Assembly (NCBI GenBank): GCA_022788105.1
Contig: JALEVZ010000012.1
Span: 1-48,326 of the forward strand
From: Prevotella sp.
GTDB lineage: Bacteria > Bacteroidota > Bacteroidia > Bacteroidales > Bacteroidaceae
Length of the DNA: 48,326 bases
Direction of reading: 5' to 3'
Shown here: piece by piece, positions 1 through 6,136 of the stretch
Layout of the letters: each line of letters begins with the position of its first letter
How positions within the stretch are numbered: position 1 is the first letter of the stretch
The notes under the pieces: model-generated
Seen by the model: only the letters and a program-made list of their open reading frames with translations
What the model was told of the DNA's origin: nothing
The model's database searches: none
Program-made: the position numbers and the translations under genes

Positions 1-196
1 CGGCACGTGTGCCGTCTTCCACTCTGCCCGTTACGACTGGTGCATCGGCTGCCGAAATCCATTTGGAGGCTTCCCAATCCACGTTGTCTAACGGCGCGGT
101 GAGTGTCGCTTGGCCGTTGGTGGAGTTGTGACATGAGTTTAGTGTCATGACCAGTGTGCTGGTCATGGCAAAGGTTTTGATTAGATTTTTATTCAT
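1..196 (-). CDS. N-terminus of a secreted lipoprotein, cut by window edge
   Basis: The 65 visible codons begin at an ATG and encode a lipoprotein signal peptide: a short basic start, a hydrophobic stretch, then a lipobox-like LNSC with Cys22. The mature part contains WEASKWISAADAPVV. A Trp-Ile pair early in the mature chain is seen in Bacteroidota alpha-L-rhamnosidases (GH78) and related secreted hydrolases, so a surface or periplasmic glycoside hydrolase is possible, but too little is visible to name a family. A promoter-like TAAATTTG lies about 55 bases upstream. The rest of the gene is outside the window. The lipoprotein call is fairly safe; the enzyme call is a guess. Confidence 0.6.
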   Translation of the reverse strand, partial: MNKNLIKTFAMTSTLVMTLNSCHNSTNGQATLTAPLDNVDWEASKWISAADAPVVTGRVEDGTRA

Positions 197-251
197 AATA
201 GTGCGTTTAAGATGTGTTCTTGTGATGCGTGGCAGCGGCTTGCCGATGTTG

Positions 252-259
252 CAAATTTA
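252..259 (-). promoter_or_regulatory. Promoter -7 element of the partial lipoprotein gene
   Basis: On the minus strand this reads TAAATTTG followed by CA, matching the Bacteroidota -7 consensus TAnnTTTG. It would give a 5' leader of about 45-50 bases. The stretch 197-416 between this gene and the rpsO terminator otherwise shows no convincing gene. Confidence 0.5.
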
Positions 260-417
260 GTGATTTATTTTCTTTTGCGTGTCGTTTTGCTGCTGCTTTT
301 TTAGTTGTAGTGGCGTTAATTTGGCGGTCGTCGTTATTACGTTTGGTCGCGAAAGCAAAAGCCGCGAGGTGTCTGTCGTGTTGTAAGGTGGTGGCTTTTG
401 TGCCGTGTCGAGTGTCT

Positions 418-463
418 AAAAACGAAGAAAGGGCTGTCTCCTAAATAAGGAAACGGCCCTTTC
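418..463 (-). terminator. Rho-independent terminator of rpsO
   Basis: GAAAGGGC (427-434) pairs with GCCCTTTC (456-463). Reading on the minus strand, the stem is followed by a T-rich tail (complement of the A-run at 418-426). It lies 28 bases past the rpsO stop codon. Confidence 0.75.
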
Positions 464-490
464 TGATGGGTTGAAGCAATTTGCTCGCGA

Positions 491-760
491 TTACTTGCGG
501 AGGCCGAGGGCCTTGATAATTGCACGATAGCGATTGATGTCGCGGTCGTACAGATAGTCGAGCAATGCGCGGCGCTTTCCTACCAGCTGTGTCAGAGAAC
601 GTGCGGTAGTATAATCTTTACGGTGCTTCTTCAGGTGCTCCGTCAAATGGGAAATACGGTATGAGAACAATGCTATCTGGCTCTCAGCAGAACCAGTGTC
701 AGTGTTAGACTTTCCGTACTGTCCAAAGATCTCTTGTTTTTTTGCCTGATCTAAATACAT
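491..760 (-). CDS. rpsO: 30S ribosomal protein S15
   Basis: Encodes 89 residues, the normal length of S15, a primary 16S rRNA-binding protein of the small-subunit platform. The S15 signature is clear: TGSAESQIALFSYRI near the N-terminus, LTEHLKKHRKDY in the middle, and the C-terminal LVGKRRALLDYLYDRD block. The start is placed at MYLDQAKK because the open frame upstream of it runs through the promoter region and resembles no S15 extension. The gene stands alone, with its own TACCTTTG promoter about 40 bases upstream and a hairpin terminator behind it. The neighbouring PUL has no functional link to it. Confidence 0.96.
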   Translation of the reverse strand: MYLDQAKKQEIFGQYGKSNTDTGSAESQIALFSYRISHLTEHLKKHRKDYTTARSLTQLVGKRRALLDYLYDRDINRYRAIIKALGLRK

Positions 761-801
761 AGAAACTTTAAATTTTAAATTACTTTTGCTAAATGCGGCT
801 G

Positions 802-809
802 CAAAGGTA
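802..809 (-). promoter_or_regulatory. Promoter -7 element of rpsO
   Basis: The minus strand reads TACCTTTG (TAnnTTTG consensus). It lies inside AAAAGCCGTACCTTTGCA, an 18-mer found again in front of rplY at about 32034-32051. No good TTTG -33 box is visible. Confidence 0.7.
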
Positions 810-950
810 CGGCTTTTTATTCGTAACGCCTTATCTGTCAATAGTAAAAACGCCATTTTTAACTATTTTTTAGCATTTAATTGCTCTTCACATTAATATT
901 TGCTGCCTATCTTGTTAATGTTTGTCGCTCTCATATTTAATGCGCACTGT

Positions 951-1016
951 CCTTTTTATATGGTTTATATTGCTTTTTTATGTGGTGTACATTGCTTTTT
1001 TATATGGTGTATATTG
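951..1016. repeat. 22-bp tandem array, three units (951, 973, 995)
   Basis: Three adjacent units of exactly 22 bp, with a core like TTTTTATATGGTGTATATTG, lie in the 548-bp gap between the divergent genes rpsO and the GH3 gene. Units differ at a few positions. Apart from this array, a possible operator at 1097-1116 and a promoter at 1258-1265, the gap shows nothing gene-like. Confidence 0.85.
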
Positions 1017-1096
1017 TCATCTCATCTTGTGTCGCATACTTACTGTTGAGGCCCTCCGTTGGTTGTGAAGATGGCGTTTATTGGTTGTTTTTTACT

Positions 1097-1116
1097 TCAC
1101 AAAAAACTCACTTTTT
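1097..1116 (+). promoter_or_regulatory. Candidate operator upstream of GH3 gene (shared with susC)
   Basis: TCACAAAAAACTCACTTTTT occurs here and, base for base, on the opposite strand at 9740-9759 upstream of susC. Both copies lie roughly 200 bases before the start codon of a PUL gene. That they bind the PUL regulator is inference. Confidence 0.45.
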
Positions 1117-1257
1117 GTTATAAAAGGGTTCTGAAATGTGTGTTTAGGAGCTTCTTAAGATAATGATAACGTGTTGGTTATCATATATGTTAGCCTGAAA
1201 CGTGCAGTGGCGAAACTGTGGAAGAACTTTTTTTTTACAACTGCAGCGTTTTTTTTG

Positions 1258-1265
1258 TAACTTTG
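1258..1265 (+). promoter_or_regulatory. Promoter -7 element of the first GH3 gene
   Basis: TAACTTTG followed by CA matches TAnnTTTG. It lies 43 bases before the ATG, in a T-rich context. Confidence 0.65.
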
Positions 1266-1308
1266 CAATGCTACGATATTATTTAAAACCACTAAACAAT
1301 AAATAGGA

Positions 1309-3558
1309 ATGAAACACATAGCATTATCTGTTTTGCTGTCGGTGGCGGCGGTAGGGGCAAGTGCCCAAAGTCTGCCGGTCTATCTTGACAGCAATCGTCC
1401 GGTGGAGGAACGTATCGACGACGCCCTCAACCGCATGACACTCCAAGAGAAAATTCGCATCATTCATGCCCAGAGCAAGTTCTCATCGGCTGGCGTGCCG
1501 CGCCTCGGATTCCCCGATTTCTGGACAGACGACGGCCCTCATGGTGTCCGTCCCGACGTGTTGTGGGACGAATGGGAGCAGGCGGGACAAACCAATGACT
1601 CGTGTGTGGCGTTTCCTGCTCTCACCTGTCTTGCCGCTTCATGGAATCCGCAGCTGTCGCGACTCTACGGACACAGCCTCGGCGAAGAGGCGTTGTATCG
1701 TGGTAAGGACATGATTCTTGGTCCGGGCGTCAACATTTACCGCACACCGCTGGGCGGACGCAACTTCGAGTATATGGGTGAAGACCCGTTTCTCACCTCG
1801 ACTATGGTGGTGCCGTACATCCAGGGCATGCAGTCGCTGGGCGTTTCGGCATGTGTCAAGCACTTCTGTCTTAACAATGATGAGGAAAATCGCTTCAATG
1901 TGAACGTGAGTGTGAGCGACCGTGCGCTGCACGAGATTTACCTTCCTGCCTTCAAGGCGGCAGTGGAGCAAGGCAAGGTGTGGGCCATCATGGGCGGATA
2001 TAACCTCTATCGCGATGAGCACTGTTGCCACAACAGCATCACTCTGAATAAGATTCTGAAAGGCGACTGGCAGTTTGATGGAGTGGTAGTGAGCGACTGG
2101 GGCGGCACACACGACACCGACCAAGCGGTGAAAAATGGACTTGACATGGAGTTTGGGTCGTGGACAAATGGTCTGTCGGCAGGCACGAGCAACGCTTATG
2201 ACAACTATTATCTTGCCACGCCTTATCTAAAGGGCATAAAAGAGGGGCGTTACACGACGAAAGAACTGGACGAAAAGGTGCGCCGTGTGCTGCGTTTGTT
2301 CTACCGTACGACAATGCGCAAAGACCGTCCGTATGGATATCTCTGCTCTGATGAGCACTATGCTGCTGCGCGTAAGATAGGAGAGGAAGGCATAGTGCTG
2401 CTCCAAAACAAGGGCGGTGTGTTGCCACTCAATGTTAAAAAGGGCGGACGGGTGCTCGTGGTGGGCGAGAATGCCATAAAGATGATGACCGTTGGCGGAG
2501 GCAGTTCGTCGCTGAAGGCACAGAGAGAACTGTCGCCTCTCGATGGATTGAAGGCGCGTCTTGCCAAAGACGGCGTTGTGGTGGACTACGCACGAGGCTA
2601 TGTCGGCGACGTGACGGGCAACTACAACGGCGTGACTACGGGTCAAAATCTTGACGACCAGCGCTCATCGGAGGAGCTGATAGCCGAGGCGGTGGAGAAA
2701 GCACGGCTCGCTGACTGCGTGGTTATGTTCGGTGGACTGAACAAAAGCGACTTCCAGGACTGCGAGGGACACGACCGCAAGGAGTATGCGCTGCCCTATG
2801 GTCAAGACAATGTGATAGAAGCGCTGGCTAAAGTCAATGCCAACATGGTGTATGTAAACATATCTGGCAATGCCGTGGCCATGCCGTGGCGCAACAGCGT
2901 GCCCGCCATCGTGCAGGGATGGTTCCTCGGTTCTGAGGCGGGCGAAGCCTTAGCGGCAGTGCTAACGGGCGATGCTAACCCGAGTGGCAAGCTGCCTTTC
3001 ACATGGGTTAAGTCGCTGAAGCAGGTCGGCGCCCACGTTCTCGACGCCTATCCCGGTGTTTGGCGCAAGCATGGTGGGGCACAGACGCCAGACAATATAA
3101 TAGACGAAGACTACAAGGAGGGCGTCTATGTGGGCTACCGTTGGACTGATTTGAAGCGCGAACGTCCTGAGTTCGCCTTCGGTCACGGACTGAGTTACAC
3201 CACGTTTGCTATCAGCAATCTGCGTGCAGACAAGGCCGTGATGGACCGTAACGACAGCATCGCCTTCACCGTGACGGTGAAAAACACAGGTCTGCGGGCT
3301 GGGGCCGAAACGGTGCAGCTATATATTCACGACCGCAAGGCGTCGGTAGACCGTCCTGTAAAGGAGTTGAAGGGCTTCTCAAAGGTATGGCTTGAACCTG
3401 GTGAAAGCCGTGATGTGACCATCGCAATAGACAACAGTGCCCTCTGTTTTTACGACGAATCGCAGTCGGCATGGCGCTCCGAGAACGGCACATTCGAGGC
3501 TTGGGTAGGCAACGCCTCTGACAATTTGAAACTTAAAAAAGCTTTTGAGCTAAAGTAG
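1309..3558 (+). CDS. GH3 beta-glucosidase, exported
   Basis: Encodes 749 residues with a signal peptide (cleavage near GASAQ, residue 20), so the enzyme is periplasmic or on the outer surface. The layout is that of three-domain GH3 enzymes: a TIM barrel with RMTLQEKI at its start, the KH pair K184-H185, and the nucleophile Asp263 in VVSDWGG; then the alpha/beta sandwich; then a FnIII-like C-terminal domain (roughly residues 635-745, with ETVQLYIHD and VKELKGF). GH3 enzymes of this type release glucose from the non-reducing ends of beta-glucans, fitting the GH16 and GH128 endoglucanases downstream. Exact linkage specificity cannot be read from sequence. It faces the second GH3 gene tail to tail. 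The stop codon is in phase with a 22-bp array. Confidence 0.93.
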   Translation: MKHIALSVLLSVAAVGASAQSLPVYLDSNRPVEERIDDALNRMTLQEKIRIIHAQSKFSSAGVPRLGFPDFWTDDGPHGVRPDVLWDEWEQAGQTNDSCVAFPALTCLAASWNPQLSRLYGHSLGEEALYRGKDMILGPGVNIYRTPLGGRNFEYMGEDPFLTSTMVVPYIQGMQSLGVSACVKHFCLNNDEENRFNVNVSVSDRALHEIYLPAFKAAVEQGKVWAIMGGYNLYRDEHCCHNSITLNKILKGDWQFDGVVVSDWGGTHDTDQAVKNGLDMEFGSWTNGLSAGTSNAYDNYYLATPYLKGIKEGRYTTKELDEKVRRVLRLFYRTTMRKDRPYGYLCSDEHYAAARKIGEEGIVLLQNKGGVLPLNVKKGGRVLVVGENAIKMMTVGGGSSSLKAQRELSPLDGLKARLAKDGVVVDYARGYVGDVTGNYNGVTTGQNLDDQRSSEELIAEAVEKARLADCVVMFGGLNKSDFQDCEGHDRKEYALPYGQDNVIEALAKVNANMVYVNISGNAVAMPWRNSVPAIVQGWFLGSEAGEALAAVLTGDANPSGKLPFTWVKSLKQVGAHVLDAYPGVWRKHGGAQTPDNIIDEDYKEGVYVGYRWTDLKRERPEFAFGHGLSYTTFAISNLRADKAVMDRNDSIAFTVTVKNTGLRAGAETVQLYIHDRKASVDRPVKELKGFSKVWLEPGESRDVTIAIDNSALCFYDESQSAWRSENGTFEAWVGNASDNLKLKKAFELK

Positions 3559-3640
3559 ATTGTTAGTCTATATGAAGTAGAATATAGGTCTATATGAAGT
3601 AGAATCCATAGCTATATGAAGTAGACTGTAGGCTATATAA
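3553..3640. repeat. 22-bp tandem array that starts at the GH3 stop codon
   Basis: CTATATGAAGTAGA begins at 3568, 3590 and 3612 (period 22); a fourth, degenerate unit starts at 3633. The AAGTAGA at 3553-3559, which contains the GH3 stop codon TAG, is exactly 22 bp before the same string in the first clear unit. The array therefore includes the end of the gene. Confidence 0.8.
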
Positions 3641-3703
3641 AAAATAGGCGGGCCGCAGTTCCAGTCCCATCCATACTCGGATGTTGGCTGGTCTGCGGCC
3701 CGC
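3638..3703 (-). terminator. Terminator of the second GH3 gene
   Basis: GCGGGCCGCAG (3648-3658) pairs perfectly with CTGCGGCCCGC (3693-3703). On the minus strand the stem is followed by a T-run, placing it 24 bases after the stop codon at 3727. On the plus strand the tail is not T-rich, though it may still limit read-through from the opposing gene. Confidence 0.75.
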
Positions 3704-3726
3704 ATTGTTGTCTGTCGGTGTCTTTC

Positions 3727-6012
3727 TTACTTCACTGTGAGCCTTGCCGACTTCACGTTACGGCTGTCTGGGCCTGCCATGATGTCGAAGTCGCCTGGCT
3801 CCACTACGCGTTGCATGTCTGCATTGTAGAACATGAGCATGTCGGGAGTCACGTCAAACGTCACCTCTTTGCTCTCTCCCTTTGCCAGATGTATGCGCTG
3901 GAAACCTTTAAGTTCCTTTATTGGGCGTGAGATAGAAGCCACCAGGTCGCGGATGTAGAGCTGCACCACCTCGTCGCCGTCACGTTCTCCCGTGTTGGTT
4001 ACGGTCACTGTGGCTTTCACACTGCCGTCTGTTGCCATCTCTGAGGCGCTGAGCTTCAGGTCACTATAGCTGAAAGTGGTGTAGCTCAGTCCGTAGCCGA
4101 AGGGAAAGAGAGCACCATTGCGCACGTCAAGCCAGTTGCTTGCGAACTTGGCGAATGCCGGTGCGTTGTCGGGCACGGGTCGTCCAGTGTTGAGATGGTT
4201 GTAGTAAAGCGGCTCCTGTCCTGTGGTCTTAGGCATAGACATGGTAAGTTTGCCAGTCGGAACCTTATCTCCAAACAGCACGTCGCAGATGGCATCGCCA
4301 GCTTCGGAGCCACCGAACCACACGTTCATGATGGCCTGTACGTGGTCGTTTTCCCACGACAGCACGGTCGGACGACCCGAGAAGTTGAGCAGCACAACGG
4401 GCTTTCCTGTCTTCACAAGGTCGGCAAGCAGTTCGCGCTGCACGTCGGGCATCTCCAAAGAGCTACGGCTTGCGCACTCGCCACTCATGTCGGCAGTCTC
4501 GCCCATAGCACAAACTATGACGTCAGCCTTTGCTGCTGCCGCCATCGCCTCTGCCTTCAACTGTGTCTCATCGCCTCTTGCGATGGTCTTTCCTAACTCT
4601 CCGTCTTTCTGCAACTGTGCGTCACGCCACACGTTGCAGCCCTGCGCATAAACCAAAGTGGCTTTGCCGTTGAGTGCGCGTGCCATGCTTTCGCGCAGGG
4701 TGGAGTAGCGGTCAGGAGTCTGTGCCACACTCCACGTGCCCGCCATGTTGTTGCGTGTGTCGGCGAGCGGACCGATAAGCGCCACAGTGCCCTGCTTCTT
4801 TAGAGGCAGTAGGCTACCGTTGTTTTTCAGCAGTACGAATGTTTGAGCAGCAATGTCGCGTGCTATGCTGCGGTTGTCGGATGTAAATATGTCGCTTTTG
4901 TGGCGTTTCACGTCACAGTATTTGTATGGGTCTGCAAACAGTCCGAGCTTGTATTTGGCTTCCAACACCCGTCTGCAAGCCTCGTCGATGGTCGCCTCGC
5001 TCACGCTACCGTCCTCCACACTCTTCATGAGAGTGGCTATAAAACCCTGTGAACACATATCCATGTCGGTGCCTGCATTGATGGCTTGTGCCGACGCCTC
5101 TTTCAGATCGCGAGCCGTGCCGTGGTTTAATATCTCGCCGATAGAGCCGTAGTCGGTCACGACGAAGCCGTCGAACTTCCACTCTTTGCGCAGCACGTCG
5201 TTGAGAAGCCATCGACTTGCTGTGGCAGGCACATAGTCTATGAGGTTGAACGACGACATCACGCTGCCTACGCCAGCCTTCACTGCCGTCTCGTAGGGCA
5301 GTAGATACTGGTTGCGCATGTGCAAACGACTCATGTCAGTGGTGTTATACTCCAGTCCACTCTCCACCGCTCCGTAGAGCGCATAGTGTTTAAGACATGC
5401 CATGATGTTGTCTTTGCTGCTGTAGTCGCCCTGGTAACCGCGCACCATAGCGGCTCCCATACATGCGCTGAGGTACGGGTCTTCGCCATTGCCCTCGCTC
5501 ACGCGACCCCATCGAGCGTCGAGTGCCACGTCCACCATGGGGCTGTATGTCCAGTTTATGCCGTCGGCGCTTGCCTCTTTTGCTGCTATTGCTGCCGACT
5601 GTTCCACCGCGTCGAGATTCCATGAGCACGACAGCGCGAGAGGAATGGGGAATATGGTCTCGTAGCCGTGTATGACATCCATGCCTACAAGTAGTGGTAT
5701 GCCCAGTCGGCTCTTCTTCACAGCTATCTCCTGTAGGGCTTTTATCTTGTCAAAACCCTTTATGTTGAACACGCCACCCATATTTCCGTTGGCAATGTCG
5801 CCGCCCACCTGTGTGTCCATTGCACCTCCAGTGGTGATGTCGCCAGCCACCATCAGGTTGAGCTGTCCTATCTTCTCTTGTAGGGTCATGCGCGACATGA
5901 GTTGCCCCACAAACTCCTTCATCGGCGGCAGTGACTTCTTCTTTGTGGCCGCGCCCGCCGGTGCCAAAGCTGCCGCAAACAGTAGCGACAGCGAAAGCAG
6001 AATCTTTTTCAT
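3727..6012 (-). CDS. bglX: GH3 beta-glucosidase, BglX-like, exported
   Basis: Encodes 761 residues. The ATG giving MKKILLSLSLLF is chosen; the open frame continues upstream only to a TTG and would place residues before a clean signal peptide (cleavage near PAGAA, residue 22). Domain order is that of periplasmic BglX: the barrel with RMTLQEKIGQLN, GMDVIHGYETIFPIPLA, K208-H209, and the nucleophile Asp287 in DGFVVTDYGS; an alpha/beta sandwich with MGETADMSGE; then a FnIII domain ending in the family-typical VQLYIRDLVASISRP and KELKGF. It would cleave gluco-oligosaccharides imported by SusCD. It lies 124 bases downstream of the regulator gene on the same strand. It is not a duplicate of the first GH3 gene: the two belong to clearly different GH3 subgroups. 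Confidence 0.93.
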   Translation of the reverse strand: MKKILLSLSLLFAAALAPAGAATKKKSLPPMKEFVGQLMSRMTLQEKIGQLNLMVAGDITTGGAMDTQVGGDIANGNMGGVFNIKGFDKIKALQEIAVKKSRLGIPLLVGMDVIHGYETIFPIPLALSCSWNLDAVEQSAAIAAKEASADGINWTYSPMVDVALDARWGRVSEGNGEDPYLSACMGAAMVRGYQGDYSSKDNIMACLKHYALYGAVESGLEYNTTDMSRLHMRNQYLLPYETAVKAGVGSVMSSFNLIDYVPATASRWLLNDVLRKEWKFDGFVVTDYGSIGEILNHGTARDLKEASAQAINAGTDMDMCSQGFIATLMKSVEDGSVSEATIDEACRRVLEAKYKLGLFADPYKYCDVKRHKSDIFTSDNRSIARDIAAQTFVLLKNNGSLLPLKKQGTVALIGPLADTRNNMAGTWSVAQTPDRYSTLRESMARALNGKATLVYAQGCNVWRDAQLQKDGELGKTIARGDETQLKAEAMAAAAKADVIVCAMGETADMSGECASRSSLEMPDVQRELLADLVKTGKPVVLLNFSGRPTVLSWENDHVQAIMNVWFGGSEAGDAICDVLFGDKVPTGKLTMSMPKTTGQEPLYYNHLNTGRPVPDNAPAFAKFASNWLDVRNGALFPFGYGLSYTTFSYSDLKLSASEMATDGSVKATVTVTNTGERDGDEVVQLYIRDLVASISRPIKELKGFQRIHLAKGESKEVTFDVTPDMLMFYNADMQRVVEPGDFDIMAGPDSRNVKSARLTVK

Positions 6013-6060
6013 AACGTTTTTAGTTTTTTCTGACAATTATTTGTTGTTATTCTTGTTGCA

Positions 6061-6075
6061 CATGTCATTGACATG
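6061..6075. promoter_or_regulatory. Palindrome between regulator and second GH3 gene
   Basis: CATGTCA and TGACATG flank a single central base, about 50 bases before the GH3 start. It is a possible protein-binding site or small hairpin; it does not resemble the candidate operators at 1097 and 9740, and no TAnnTTTG promoter is evident in this gap. Confidence 0.3.
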
Positions 6076-6136
6076 CATTCAGTTTATAAGTTGCTGGATA
6101 TAAGAGTGAGGCGTTGCGTGCGCTGCTGCGCTGCCG

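Noticed and set aside
229..444. Open frame of 71 codons on the plus strand
   Set aside because: It runs into the rpsO terminator, shows no family resemblance and overlaps the promoter of the lipoprotein gene.
6013..6036. TTG start of the second GH3 gene
   Set aside because: It adds eight residues before a clean signal peptide; the ATG at 6012 is the natural start.
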